Of a stretch of DNA of 64,000 nt, positions 16,301 through 28,728 are shown piece after piece. Origin of the DNA: Nitrospira lenta. Its GTDB lineage: Bacteria > Nitrospirota > Nitrospiria > Nitrospirales > Nitrospiraceae. The notes under the pieces were generated by a model, which saw nothing but the letters and a program-made list of their open reading frames with translations, searched no databases and had not been told where the DNA came from. Location of the stretch: contig NZ_OUNR01000003.1 in assembly GCF_900403705.1 (NCBI RefSeq), positions 1 through 64,000 of the forward strand. The letters are read 5' to 3'. The position numbers were made by a program, and so were the translations under genes. Within the stretch, counting starts at the first letter, position 1. Every line of letters starts with the position of its first letter.

Positions 16301-17710
16301 CTAGATGTCGTAGTACAAGTAGAACTCGTACGGATGCGGACGCAACCGCATCGTATCGACTTCCTTCGTGCGCTTGTACCCGATCCAGGCCTCGATCAGA
16401 TCCTCCGTAAAGACTCCGCCCTTGAGCAAGAATTGATGATCCTTCTCGAGGTTGTTGAGCGCCTCATCCAGGCTGCCTGGCATGGTCTTGATCTTGGCCG
16501 CTTCCTTCGCCTCAAGATCGTAGAGATCCTTCTCGGCCGGTTCGCCCGGATTGATCTTGTTCTCGATGCCGTCCAATCCCGCCATCAACATGGCTGCAAA
16601 CGCCAGATACGGGTTGGCGCCGGGATCCGGGAACCGCACTTCGATCCGCTTCGCCTTGGGGCTCGGTGAATACATCGGGATGCGGATACCCGCCGACCGG
16701 TTCCGGCTGGAGTAGGCCAACAACACCGGCGCTTCAAATCCTGGGGTCAACCGCTTGTACGAATTCGTCGTCGGGTTCGTGAACGCCGCCAACGCCGGCG
16801 CGTGCTTGAGGATGCCGCCGATGTAGTGGAGACACATCTGCGACACGCCCGCGTATTCCTTGCCCGCGAACAACGGCTTGCCGTCTTTCCAGATGCTCTG
16901 GTGCGTGTGCATGCCCGAACCGTTGTCGCCGAAAATCGGCTTCGGCATGAAGGTCGCCGTTTTGCCGTGACGACGCGCGACGTTCTTGACGATGTACTTG
17001 TACATCATCATTTTGTCGGCCGTCTTGACCAGCGAATCGAAGCGGATGTCGATTTCCGCCTGACCGGCCGTGGCCACTTCGTGATGATGCTTTTCAACTG
17101 AGATGCCGGCCTTCTCCATCTCCAGAATCATCTCAGTCCGGATATCCTGCTGTGTGTCGGTTGGCGCCACCGGGAAATAGCCTTCCTTGGAGCGAATCTT
17201 TCCGCCCAAGTTGACGCCCTCTTGCCCCATGTTCCAGACGCCTTCTTCGGAATCGATGAAGTAGTAACCGCTGTGATTCGTCTGGTCATAACGGGCTTGA
17301 TCGAAAATGAAGAACTCGGCTTCGGGCCCCCAGTAAGACGTGTCGCCGATCTTGGTGCTCTGGAGGTACTTCTCCGCCTTCTGCGCGATGAAGCGGGGGT
17401 CGCGATTGTAGGTCTCGCGGGTGATCGGATCGACGACGTTGCCGATCAGACTCAGCGTCGGGACGGCGCAGAACGGGTCCATGCAGGCGGTCGAAGGATC
17501 GGGCACCACCAACATGTCGCTGTTGTTGATCGCCTTCCAGCCGCGGATCGACGAACCATCGAGGCCTGACCCATCCTTGAACAGGTCTTCCGTCAACTCC
17601 CCGAGCGGAATGGTAAAATGCTGCCACGTCCCGATCAGGTCCACGAACTTCAGATCGACTACTTGCACCTTGTTCTTCTTCGCATACTCCAACACTTCAC
17701 GAACGTTCAT
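16301..17710 (-). CDS. glnA: Glutamine synthetase type I
   Basis: Makes glutamine from glutamate and ammonium. It is 469 residues, the usual GSI length. Tyr397 lies in KDLYDL, exactly at the adenylylation position of GSI-beta enzymes, so activity is probably controlled by GlnE (not in the window) together with GlnB and GlnD next door. Active-site segments [19 protein letters not shown] and NRSAGIRIP are present. The ATG is preceded by AAGGAGG. It follows glnD by 53 bp and is likely the last gene of the porin-amt-gln operon. Confidence 0.97.
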   Translation of the reverse strand: MNVREVLEYAKKNKVQVVDLKFVDLIGTWQHFTIPLGELTEDLFKDGSGLDGSSIRGWKAINNSDMLVVPDPSTACMDPFCAVPTLSLIGNVVDPITRETYNRDPRFIAQKAEKYLQSTKIGDTSYWGPEAEFFIFDQARYDQTNHSGYYFIDSEEGVWNMGQEGVNLGGKIRSKEGYFPVAPTDTQQDIRTEMILEMEKAGISVEKHHHEVATAGQAEIDIRFDSLVKTADKMMMYKYIVKNVARRHGKTATFMPKPIFGDNGSGMHTHQSIWKDGKPLFAGKEYAGVSQMCLHYIGGILKHAPALAAFTNPTTNSYKRLTPGFEAPVLLAYSSRNRSAGIRIPMYSPSPKAKRIEVRFPDPGANPYLAFAAMLMAGLDGIENKINPGEPAEKDLYDLEAKEAAKIKTMPGSLDEALNNLEKDHQFLLKGGVFTEDLIEAWIGYKRTKEVDTMRLRPHPYEFYLYYDI

Positions 17711-17763
17711 CCCCTCCTCCTTTCAGGCTCTCCACAACAAGCTGCGTGAGACCTTTTCGACGG

Positions 17764-20795
<3,032 letters not shown>

Positions 20796-20884
20796 TCACC
20801 GACAGTCTTGCGAATCGACGGCCCGCTCTCGACGCCGCCGCCCCAAGCTCCGGCATGATCGTGTAGAATAGTGTCATCCACAAT

Positions 20885-22276
20885 TTATGAATAGGCGCGC
20901 TCATCGTGTTGACTCAAGTCCAACCCCGTGGATTCGTCCTCGGGAGAGACCCGCAATCCGACGCTCGCATCCACTACTTTCAGAATTAACCAGGTCCCCA
21001 CGACAGAAAACGCCGCGACGGCGACGACCATGACCGCCTGAATACCGAACTGGGCCGCGTTGCCATAGAACAACCCGTCCGCCCCGGCGGCGTTGATGGC
21101 CTTCGACGCAAAGAGCCCCGTCGCCAGAACGCCGAACACGCCGCCAACACCATGAATTCCCACGACATCAAGGGAGTCATCATAGCCCATCCTCCCCTTC
21201 CAAACAACGGCGAAATAGCACGAAACCCCTGCAAATACGCCGATTGCAATCGCCGACATCGGTCCGACATACCCGGCGCTCGGGGTCACGGTCGCCAACC
21301 CGGCCACGGCTCCGCTCGCCACGCCCAGAACGGTCGGCTTCCCTCGATGCATCCATTCCGTACACATCCACACGAGCGCGCCGGTCGCACCCGCTGCATG
21401 CGTCGCCAGAAAGGCGCTGCCGGCCAATCCATTGGCGCCTAACGCGCTGCCTGCATTGAAGCCGAACCAGCCGAACCATAAGAGGCCGGTTCCCAACAGC
21501 GTAAAGGGAAGGTTGTGGGGCGCCATGTAATCCGTCCCGTATCCCTTCCGTTTTCCGAGGACGATCGCACACACCAGCGCGCTGACGCCGGAGCTGATGT
21601 GCACCACGGCGCCCCCTGCAAAATCCAGAGCGCCCATTTTGCCCAGCCAGCCGCCCCCCCAAATCCAGTGGGCGACCGGCGCATAAATCACCACGGACCA
21701 GAGCGCCGCGAACAACAGCAATGCGGAAAACCGCATGCGCTCCGCAAACGCGCCCGTAATCAACGCCGGAGTGATGGCGGCAAACATCAGTTGGAACAGC
21801 ATGAACACTTGATGCGGAATCGTCGGCCCGTACACCGGATGCGGATCGCTGCCGACGCCGTTGAGCCCGACCCAGTCCAGCCCTCCGATCACTCCCCCCT
21901 TATCGGGGCCGAAGGCCAGACTGTATCCGAAGAAAATCCAGATAAGACTGACCAACGAGAGAATAATCAGACTCTGCATGATCGTACCCAGAATGTTCTT
22001 GCTCCGGACCAACCCACCATAGAACAACGCCAGCCCCGGTATCGTCATTGCCAAGACCAGCGCGGAGGACATGAGCACCCAGGCCGTATCTCCCGTATCG
22101 ATTTTCAGCACGGGAGCGGCGCTCCCGACAACGGCCGCGGTATCCTGAGCCGATACCACCGACCCGGCACCGGCCGCCAACGCGCCCAGCATCACGGCCG
22201 CAATAGTCCAGGCAACCATCTTGTGGCTCCTGCGACTCCGGCCTGCGCCATCACGCTCACGATTCTGGTCAGCCAC
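20885..22276 (-). CDS. amt: Ammonium transporter Amt (copy 1)
   Basis: Ammonium channel of the Amt/MEP family, 463 residues including an N-terminal signal-like segment. The pore His pair is present in VVHISSG and VGIHGVGG, along with the conserved GLALFYGGLVRSKN and the AFAERM turn. It starts with GTG, chosen for AAGGAGG upstream. A close paralogue is the next gene upstream, and both end in GLDLSQHDERAYS. The neighbouring PII protein probably gates it. Confidence 0.96.
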   Translation of the reverse strand: MADQNRERDGAGRSRRSHKMVAWTIAAVMLGALAAGAGSVVSAQDTAAVVGSAAPVLKIDTGDTAWVLMSSALVLAMTIPGLALFYGGLVRSKNILGTIMQSLIILSLVSLIWIFFGYSLAFGPDKGGVIGGLDWVGLNGVGSDPHPVYGPTIPHQVFMLFQLMFAAITPALITGAFAERMRFSALLLFAALWSVVIYAPVAHWIWGGGWLGKMGALDFAGGAVVHISSGVSALVCAIVLGKRKGYGTDYMAPHNLPFTLLGTGLLWFGWFGFNAGSALGANGLAGSAFLATHAAGATGALVWMCTEWMHRGKPTVLGVASGAVAGLATVTPSAGYVGPMSAIAIGVFAGVSCYFAVVWKGRMGYDDSLDVVGIHGVGGVFGVLATGLFASKAINAAGADGLFYGNAAQFGIQAVMVVAVAAFSVVGTWLILKVVDASVGLRVSPEDESTGLDLSQHDERAYS

Positions 22277-22309
22277 CTGCTCCCTCCTTCTCTCCGGTCG
22301 CTCGTCGCA

Positions 22310-23698
22310 TTACGAATAGGCCCGCTCATCGTGCTGACTGAGATCCAACCCCATTCGCTCTTCCTCTTCTTTCACGCACAAGGGCATCATCATTCCAATC
22401 AGTTTCAAAATCGCAACCGTCCCCACAAACGCAAATCCCGCCGAGATCAAGACCGTGACCGCCTGAATACCGAACTGGGCCGGATTGCCGTAGAACAGCC
22501 CGTCCGCCCCGGCGGCGTTGATGGCCTTCGACGCAAAAAGCCCTGTCGCCAGTGCGCCCCAGATCCCGCCGACTCCATGAATCCCGACGACGTCGAGCGC
22601 GTCATCGTACCCGCATTTGGCTTTCCAGACTACGGCCAGATAACACAGTCCTCCTGCCACCAATCCGATCATGACTGCCGATAGTGGACCGACAAACCCG
22701 GAGGCCGGCGTAATGGCGACCAATCCTGCCACAGCACCGCTCGCCGCGCCAAGCACCGTGGGCTTGCCGCGATAGATCCATTCCACGGCCATCCACGCCA
22801 GCGCCGCCGCCGATGCCGCCACATGGGTGACCACAAAGGCACTGGTTGCCAATGCCCCCGACGCGACCGCACTGCCGGCATTGAAACCGAACCACCCGAA
22901 CCAGAGCAATGACGCACCTAAAACCGTCATCGGCAGATTGTGCGGCACCATATGCTCTTTCCCATATCCCAGTCGTTTCCGTAACACGAAGGCGCAGGCC
23001 AGGGCGGACGCGCCGGAACTGATATGGACAACCGTGCCGCCGGCAAAATCCAACGCCCCCATGTTTCGCATCCAGCCGCCGACCGCCCACACCCAATGGG
23101 CCAGCGGATCATAAATGAGCGTCGACCACAGCAGCGTAAAGACGAGAAAGCTGCTGAACTTCATCCGTTCGGCGAACGCACCCGTAATAAGGGCCGGCGT
23201 AATGACAGCAAACATCATCTGGAAGATCATGAACGCCTGATGCGGAATAGTGGCCGCATAATCGGCATTGGGCTCAAGCCCCACACCGTTCAGTCCCAAC
23301 CATTCGAGTCCTCCGATCAGATGCCCTTTGTCGGGCCCAAACGCGAGCGAATAGCCCAGGAGCACCCACTGGACACTGATCAGGCAGAGAATAATGAAGC
23401 TCTGCATGATCGTACCCAACGCATTTTTCCCTCGGACCATCCCGCCATAGAACAAGGCCAGCCCTGGAGCGGTCATGGCCAGCACCAAGGCGGTCGACAC
23501 CAGCACCCACGTGGTATCTCCGGTATCGATCTTCGGTGGAGCCGGAACGGCCGCCGGAACTTCGGACGCAGCGGCAACTGGCGCGGACGCCGCCGGGGCG
23601 CCGCCTTCTTGGGCGAGTCCCTCTGTCGTCCCCGCCATCAGGGCAAGACAGGCCAGAATCGGTAGCATCGCGGTCATGAGACGGCATAGTGGCTTCAT
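22310..23698 (-). CDS. amt: Ammonium transporter Amt (copy 2)
   Basis: Second Amt of 462 residues with the same pore motifs (VVHISSGASAL, VVGIHGVGG) and a longer Ala/Pro-rich linker (about residues 30-55) after the signal segment. GGAG precedes the ATG. It differs from copy 1 along its whole length, so the duplication is not recent, but the C-terminal tail is the same, suggesting both bind the same PII protein. It lies between the porin gene and copy 1, with gaps of about 20-35 bp. Confidence 0.96.
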   Translation of the reverse strand: MKPLCRLMTAMLPILACLALMAGTTEGLAQEGGAPAASAPVAAASEVPAAVPAPPKIDTGDTTWVLVSTALVLAMTAPGLALFYGGMVRGKNALGTIMQSFIILCLISVQWVLLGYSLAFGPDKGHLIGGLEWLGLNGVGLEPNADYAATIPHQAFMIFQMMFAVITPALITGAFAERMKFSSFLVFTLLWSTLIYDPLAHWVWAVGGWMRNMGALDFAGGTVVHISSGASALACAFVLRKRLGYGKEHMVPHNLPMTVLGASLLWFGWFGFNAGSAVASGALATSAFVVTHVAASAAALAWMAVEWIYRGKPTVLGAASGAVAGLVAITPASGFVGPLSAVMIGLVAGGLCYLAVVWKAKCGYDDALDVVGIHGVGGIWGALATGLFASKAINAAGADGLFYGNPAQFGIQAVTVLISAGFAFVGTVAILKLIGMMMPLCVKEEEERMGLDLSQHDERAYS

Positions 23699-23718
23699 GA
23701 TGGCTCCTTCTTCCTTGC

Positions 23719-25068
23719 TCAGAATAGGTACACGAGTTGGACCGACAACGTTTCTTGGTTGTTGGCCGGCCGGCTTCCATGCAAGAACACATTCTTGTTG
23801 GAGTGGTCATACCGGAATTCCGCCCGCGTGATGAGAGAAGGAAACGGCTTGTATTGAAGCGTGTACGTATTCTCCCAGAGTGTCTGAGGGATACCGCCCG
23901 CTCCCGCGTTCGTCACCCCTACCGCCGAACTGCCGCTGGCGCAGGTATTGGCGCCTCCCGCGAAACTGATTCCTCCGGTACATGTCCGGGTGCCCCCCGC
24001 ATCCTCAAAAATCTCTCCTCGGAACCTGACACTCCACTCTTCGTCAAAATCATGGATCAGATACCCCGCGATTCCGTTCCATCGCGCATTCTGAGATTGA
24101 CTGACTGTGCTGGCGTTGCCCTCATTCACATAATAGGGTTCCAGGACCACGGTATCCTTGGCCGTCGGCTTCAGTGTAATGATCGAACCGACGACGAAGC
24201 GTTTTGCACGGGGATCGTTTCCTGTCGTATACGGCGTGCAGGTCGGGCTTCCACCTTGACAGTTTGCTTGCTCGGCTCCATAGGAGCCATAGAAACTGAT
24301 CCCGGCTTTCTCATGCGGGGTCAGTGCGACCAGCCACTCAAGGGTCTTCCCCCTGTTATTGTCGTCGACATTGTCCCAACCGTTGATCAAGCCGAGCGAC
24401 GCGGTCACGACCGGATTGAACGTATAGGTGAACCGGATGCCGGTCGTCGTGAAGGCCTGGCCCACACCGAACATAAAGCTGCGCGAGAAGTTCGCATTCT
24501 CAAAACTATTGATGACCTCGTATCCGATCAGTGTATTGATCTTGCCGGCTTGAACCTTCAGACCATTGCCGATCGGAACGACGTACTCGCCGTAAACCTC
24601 TTGGAAATCGAGCTCATTGTTGCTGGTATTCGGCGCAAAATTCGTTCGCGCCTTCGTCACCCTGGCATCCAAGCCGAAGTTCAGCCGGGCGCGGAACCCG
24701 AGCCGGTCCATGCCGCTTCCGGCTCCGTCCGCGGGCCGCTCCAGCATGAGTTGCGCCATGTGAGTCGAAAAAGAATTCGCGTCGGTATCGAAGATGTGCA
24801 GCTGATTGAGATTGGTGTTGGGATTGTTGAAATTGTGGGTATAGGCCACATCCAGAAACCCGGACGCCTTGAACCCCAATGCTTTCCAGAGTGAGGGGGC
24901 TTCTACTTTCTTTTCAAGCGCATCCAACCGCTCGTGCAGGGTCGGCGGCGCGTCGGGAGCCGGCGCAGGCGGCGCGGAGACTTCTCCCCACGCAGATGGG
25001 CTGCCTACGAAGACGATGGCGAGCAAACCGATGGTCAGGAACCGCAGGGTCCTCTTCACGACATACAT
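23719..25068 (-). CDS. Outer-membrane beta-barrel porin of the ammonium operon
   Basis: A 449-residue protein with a signal peptide (about 1-28, ending PSAWGE), a Pro-rich linker and short coiled coil (TLHERLDALEKKVE), then a barrel with alternating strands and an aromatic end (VQLVYLF). Start 25068 is chosen for GAGGAG; the frame extends upstream through the leader and is not coding there. It is the first gene after an ANTAR-type leader and precedes amt, so it may let ammonium or other small solutes through the outer membrane. Substrate is inference. Confidence 0.85.
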   Translation of the reverse strand: MYVVKRTLRFLTIGLLAIVFVGSPSAWGEVSAPPAPAPDAPPTLHERLDALEKKVEAPSLWKALGFKASGFLDVAYTHNFNNPNTNLNQLHIFDTDANSFSTHMAQLMLERPADGAGSGMDRLGFRARLNFGLDARVTKARTNFAPNTSNNELDFQEVYGEYVVPIGNGLKVQAGKINTLIGYEVINSFENANFSRSFMFGVGQAFTTTGIRFTYTFNPVVTASLGLINGWDNVDDNNRGKTLEWLVALTPHEKAGISFYGSYGAEQANCQGGSPTCTPYTTGNDPRAKRFVVGSIITLKPTAKDTVVLEPYYVNEGNASTVSQSQNARWNGIAGYLIHDFDEEWSVRFRGEIFEDAGGTRTCTGGISFAGGANTCASGSSAVGVTNAGAGGIPQTLWENTYTLQYKPFPSLITRAEFRYDHSNKNVFLHGSRPANNQETLSVQLVYLF

Positions 25069-25180
25069 GACGATCTCCTCAATCGAGTGGTGATGATGAT
25101 CCAGTGGTCGCTCGCACACTACCGTGACATCATCGTCGTCACGCACGCCGTTGTGCCCATTCTTCACACACCGACAGGGC

Positions 25181-25231
25181 AAAAAAAAGTCCTCAGGTCT
25201 CTTTCGGTGAAAGAGGCCGGAGGACGTCATT
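25181..25231 (-). terminator. Attenuator before the porin-amt operon
   Basis: GTCCTC...GAGGAC encloses a second stem CTCTTTC/GAAAGAG and is followed by eight T on the minus strand. It ends 113 bases before the porin ATG. Confidence 0.88.
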
Positions 25232-25282
25232 GTCCTTGCCAGGCACGTAAAGCGGCCGTTAGAGAAACGCCATTGTCCCTCT
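25181..25282 (-). promoter_or_regulatory. ANTAR-type leader of the porin-amt-gln operon
   Basis: P1 is an 8-bp stem AGAGGGAC/GTTTCTCT with loop AATGGC (25261-25282). P2 is AGGAC-AATGAC-GTCCT (25221-25236). Both loops have A at 1 and G at 4. The linker is 24 bases, the same as in leader 1 of the FNT operon. P2 and the terminator share GTCCTC. Confidence 0.88.
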
Positions 25283-25318
25283 AAACAGGCACGGCTTGTA
25301 CCATGGCCGTCAAACCGC

Positions 25319-25324
25319 TGTCAA
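25319..25324 (-). promoter_or_regulatory. Promoter of the porin-amt-gln operon
   Basis: On the minus strand -35 TTGACA (25319-25324), an 18-base spacer and -10 TACAAG (25295-25300) with TG one base upstream. P1 of the leader follows 12 bases after the -10 box. Confidence 0.65.
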
Positions 25325-25504
25325 CTTGGCCCTTGGCGGCGCTGATCTCAGGTCTCCCGCTGTCCGGAAGAATCAACCCTGTACCGATGACACGCCCCGT
25401 TGCTTGCCCCGGCATATCCCCCGCAAAGAATTGCGCGCGGCTCCCCACGTGTTCCGGCTCAACCTGACGCCACCCCGTCACCTGTGGTAGATTCGCGCTC
25501 ACTC

Positions 25505-26488
25505 ATGAATGCCTTACGCCATCAACCGACTAGAAATACGCCCTTGCGCCGCCTCCTCTTGCTCACCCTCATCCTGTTAGGTCTGGCGGGAGCAGGCTGC
25601 AATACGGCCCCGGCAGTCGGCACAGTTCTCTTTGAAAGCCCGCAGGGGACCGTGTACCTTCAGCACCTGCCCGATCGGGCCTTCCAGGCCAGTCACCCCA
25701 TCACACTTGAACCGGCCCTCCTTGCCAGAATACTGCAAGGCCTGCAAATTCAAGAACGGGAGCGCGTGCTCCAGAGCCTCCTGGCAGGATCGCCCTCTCC
25801 GGTCTCGGTCTTCTCAGAAGACCAGATTCGCTTCCTCGCGCCATTGATTGCTGAAGGGTTACGGACGGCGACGCCTGATCAGCGTGTCGAGTATCGCCTT
25901 CGTGCGCAACGCAACACGTTGGCATCGGAATCCTCGAGCGTCGAAACCACGGCAGGGTCGGTATACGCCTACGGCCCAGCGCTCTACGTTTCACTCTCTC
26001 AATATCGCTATGAGCCGAGCCTGACTAACACCGACGATATTGCTCACCGACGTCTCCCCGACGCCTCCGGCATGGCGAATCGCACGCTCGTCTTCACTCC
26101 ACTTGCGGCCGTACTGCCGGGAACCGGCCGGTCAGGTGAACGGCTGGTTGCAATCGACCTTCGACTGTTGCAGGAATCGGCCCCTTCGGCGAAAGCACCG
26201 GCCCAGGCCACCCCGCAAGCTGAACCTCTTGGAAAGCCGGTTCCCGCGCCGCAGGCTGCCGTTCGCCCATCCGCCCCTCCGGCTGTCTCGGCAGAACTTC
26301 TGGAAGCAAAAGATGCAGAAATCCGCTCGCTTAAGGACCTGGTCATCAAGAAGGACTTGGAGTTGGATGCGCTGAAGAACGAATTGCAATCGAGTAAACG
26401 GCAGCCCAGCAACCGGGCCACTACACCGCAGGATAGCTCGGCCCGTAAAAATAAACGGCCTCCGAGCCGGCAGGAACCAACCCCCTAG
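25505..26488 (+). CDS. Predicted lipoprotein, paralogue A
   Basis: A 327-residue protein from the ATG at 25505. A signal segment ends in lipobox LAGAGC, so it should be anchored in a membrane. The centre contains VFSEDQIRFLAPLIAEGL, which matches VFTEEQVQFLAPLLTEGL in the protein at 43748-44584; both also share a GTVYAYG..LYV segment and a C-terminal coiled coil before a basic tail. The C-terminal 100 residues are Pro/Ala-rich, then charged. It is divergent from the ammonium operon and convergent with nadE. Function unknown. Confidence 0.8.
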   Translation: MNALRHQPTRNTPLRRLLLLTLILLGLAGAGCNTAPAVGTVLFESPQGTVYLQHLPDRAFQASHPITLEPALLARILQGLQIQERERVLQSLLAGSPSPVSVFSEDQIRFLAPLIAEGLRTATPDQRVEYRLRAQRNTLASESSSVETTAGSVYAYGPALYVSLSQYRYEPSLTNTDDIAHRRLPDASGMANRTLVFTPLAAVLPGTGRSGERLVAIDLRLLQESAPSAKAPAQATPQAEPLGKPVPAPQAAVRPSAPPAVSAELLEAKDAEIRSLKDLVIKKDLELDALKNELQSSKRQPSNRATTPQDSSARKNKRPPSRQEPTP

Positions 26489-26512
26489 TAACGCGCTGGC
26501 GAGCAGTACCGG

Positions 26513-28285
26513 CTAAGAAATGCGGTACCCACTCGTGATCGGCATCCGCCGGTCTTTCCCGAACGCCCGATGCGTAATCTTGATCCCGATCGGCGCCTGT
26601 CGCCGTTTGTATTCGCTGCGATCCACCAAACCAATCACTCTGGCCGCCACGGCCCGATCGAATCCCATCGCAACGATTTCCTCCAGCGATCGGTCCTCCT
26701 CCACATACGCCTTGAGGATCGGATCCAACACGGGATACGGCGGCAGACTGTCTTCGTCTTTCTGATTTGGCCGCAACTCGGCGGTCGGTGCGCGATCGAG
26801 AACGCGCTTTGGAATCACCGGCGACTTGCCGGCCGCATTGCGCAGATGCGACAGCTCATAGACCATCGTCTTCGGCACATCCTTGATGACGGCAAACCCA
26901 CCGGCCATATCGCCATAGAGTGTCGCATAGCCCACGCTCATCTCGCTCTTGTTGCCGGTGGTCAATACAAGATGGCCGAACTTGTTCGAGTAGGCCATCA
27001 ACAGATTTCCTCGAATCCGTGCCTGGAGATTCTCCTCCGTGACATCGACAGGCCGTCCGGCAAACGCCGTGGAGAGGGCGTGGCGATAGACGTCGAACAT
27101 CGCGGTGATCGCAATCGTGTCGCAGGCAATTCCCAGCCGCCGGGCCAACTCCGCCACATCCTCGCCGCTTTCCTGTGACGTATAGGGCGAGGGCATGAAG
27201 AGACCGAGCACGTTGTCCGCGCCCAGCGCATCGACCGCGATCGCAGCGGTGATGGCCGAATCGATCCCGCCGCTCAATCCAATGACAGCCTTCTTAAATC
27301 CGTTTTTCCGCACGTAGTCCCGCACCCCGAGCACCAACGCGGCATATACCTCGTCCAGCTCATCCCACAGCGGCTCCAGCGCAGAAACGACGAACGTGCG
27401 TTTCGGCGCGGCGGGCAGCCGGACCGTCATCCGCTCGACCGCACCCGCCTGCTTGGCGCTCAGCGCCTTCGTCCGCCGCTGCACCATGCGGTGACGCGCC
27501 ACAGCATCGACGTTCAAATCCGCCACCAGGAAATCTTCCTGGAATGATTTGGCCCGCGCAACGACCGCGCCGGTCTGATCGAGGACCAGACTGTTGCCGT
27601 CAAACACCAGTTCATCCTGCCCGCCTACGGTATTCGTGTACGTCACAATCACACCGTTCTCGCGGGCGCGCGTGGCCAGCATCTGTTCGCGAATCCGGCT
27701 CTTGCCGATCTGGAAGGGGGACGCATTGATGTTGATGATGACATCCGCTCCGGCAGCGGCCTGCAACCGCGTCGGACCGTCCGGGAACCAGATGTCTTCG
27801 CAGACCGTGAGGCCGACGGTCGCGCCGCGAAGGGTGATAATCGGCAGGGTTCTCCCGGGATGAAAATACCGGCTCTCGTCGAAGACCCCGTAGTTCGGCA
27901 GGAGCCACTTGCTGTACCGGCACAACACGCCGCGCTCGCCGATGAGCGCCGCGGCATTGGTCAGTTCATGCTGTCCCGCGGCGACCACCGACTGCCTGAA
28001 CGTCCCGTTGGCCGCCGGCCCCTGGCCGACATGGCCGACCACCGCCAACACGCCGATACAGGCTTTCGCGATGTCGTCCAACGCCCGCAGATTGTCCGCG
28101 ACAAAGCGCGGCTTCAGCAACAAATCTTCAGGAGGATACCCGGTGACCGCCAGCTCAGGAAACGCGACCACATCGGCCTTGGCCTTCCGGGCCTCCTTGA
28201 TCCAGCGCTTGATCGCACGGCTATTCCCGGCAATATCGCCGACCGTAGGGTTCATCTGAGCCATCGCCACTCGAAGTATACGCAT
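26513..28285 (-). CDS. nadE: Glutamine-dependent NAD+ synthetase
   Basis: Last step of NAD synthesis, amidating deamido-NAD with ammonia taken from glutamine. The 590-residue protein has an N-terminal nitrilase-type glutaminase with E44, K126 and C162 (AFPELAVTGY, YSKWLLP, VCEDIWF) and a C-terminal synthetase with the pyrophosphate loop GLSGGIDS. The start at 28285 has a weak ribosome site; an ATG seven codons in is possible. An ANTAR-type leader and a repeat element lie upstream, which links NAD synthesis to the nitrogen circuit. Confidence 0.95.
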   Translation of the reverse strand: MRILRVAMAQMNPTVGDIAGNSRAIKRWIKEARKAKADVVAFPELAVTGYPPEDLLLKPRFVADNLRALDDIAKACIGVLAVVGHVGQGPAANGTFRQSVVAAGQHELTNAAALIGERGVLCRYSKWLLPNYGVFDESRYFHPGRTLPIITLRGATVGLTVCEDIWFPDGPTRLQAAAGADVIININASPFQIGKSRIREQMLATRARENGVIVTYTNTVGGQDELVFDGNSLVLDQTGAVVARAKSFQEDFLVADLNVDAVARHRMVQRRTKALSAKQAGAVERMTVRLPAAPKRTFVVSALEPLWDELDEVYAALVLGVRDYVRKNGFKKAVIGLSGGIDSAITAAIAVDALGADNVLGLFMPSPYTSQESGEDVAELARRLGIACDTIAITAMFDVYRHALSTAFAGRPVDVTEENLQARIRGNLLMAYSNKFGHLVLTTGNKSEMSVGYATLYGDMAGGFAVIKDVPKTMVYELSHLRNAAGKSPVIPKRVLDRAPTAELRPNQKDEDSLPPYPVLDPILKAYVEEDRSLEEIVAMGFDRAVAARVIGLVDRSEYKRRQAPIGIKITHRAFGKDRRMPITSGYRIS

Positions 28286-28304
28286 GCACTACCCGTTTCT
28301 ATGA

Positions 28305-28422
28305 GAATGCTCAACACAGTCGCCGGCAAGGCCGCAGCGACGAGAGGAACCGAGGCGTACAAGTCCGGTACGCCAAGGTTCCGAGCGAGCGAGAACGAAG
28401 CCGGCGGCTGTGTTCAGCATTC
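28305..28422. repeat. Intergenic palindromic repeat element, copy 1
   Basis: About 118 bp bounded by 23-base arms (28305-28327 and 28400-28422) that match at 21 positions in inverted orientation. The interior contains AAGGCCGCAGC, GACGA and GGCGTAC, also found in the element at 32941-33061. It lies between the attenuator and the nadE start codon. It looks like a non-coding REP/MITE-like element; I recall similar sequences being common in Nitrospira genomes, which should be verified. Confidence 0.7.
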
Positions 28423-28427
28423 ACCAC

Positions 28428-28488
28428 AAAAAAAAACGTCCTCTGGCGTTTCATCCCATCACCGTGGGGGAAATGCCGGAGAACGTCA
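28428..28488 (-). terminator. Attenuator before nadE
   Basis: ACGTTCTC pairs with GAGGACGT (one G-U) around a longer imperfect stem, followed by at least eight T on the minus strand. Its 5' arm is the 3' side of P2. Confidence 0.85.
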
Positions 28489-28535
28489 TTGTTCGCCTAG
28501 TTCGATCAGTGCGCCAGGAGACGCGGTTGTCGCCC
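28428..28535 (-). promoter_or_regulatory. ANTAR-type leader of nadE, P1 degenerate
   Basis: P2 is GAAC-AATGAC-GTTC with two outer pairs (28478-28497) and a canonical loop. The P1 candidate GGGCGAC-AACCGC-GTCTCCT (28516-28535) starts 16 bases after the -10 box but its loop has C, not G, at position 4. A competing hairpin CGCCCG/CGGGCG overlaps it (about 28531-28550). Confidence 0.7.
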
Positions 28536-28575
28536 GAAATGTACCGGGCGATTTATAGCAATCGCCCTTCTCATC

Positions 28576-28581
28576 TGTCAA
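28576..28581 (-). promoter_or_regulatory. Promoter of nadE
   Basis: On the minus strand -35 TTGACA (28576-28581), an 18-base spacer and -10 TATAAA (28552-28557) with an extended TG. It is the strongest of the four promoters of this design in the window. Confidence 0.75.
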
Positions 28582-28632
28582 TGGCAAACCACGGCGAGGC
28601 TCAAAAACCAACAAGCGATTCCGATCGGATAC

Positions 28633-28663
28633 CTCTGCCAGGCTGTCCTCACTCCAGGCAGAG
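28633..28663. other. Inverted repeat after the chemoreceptor gene
   Basis: CTCTGCC and GGCAGAG (28633-28639, 28657-28663) could form a hairpin downstream of the minus-strand chemoreceptor gene. No T run follows, so a terminator role is doubtful. Confidence 0.3.
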
Positions 28664-28728
28664 CCCCCGTTCGCTACAGCGCTCCGCTCACAACGTTGAC
28701 GCCCTCCCTGATCGAGCCGTCGGATCCG

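Noticed and set aside
25069-25230. N-terminal extension of the porin ORF of the ammonium operon
   Set aside because: It reads through the attenuator hairpin and T run; the signal peptide and ribosome site support the ATG at 25068.
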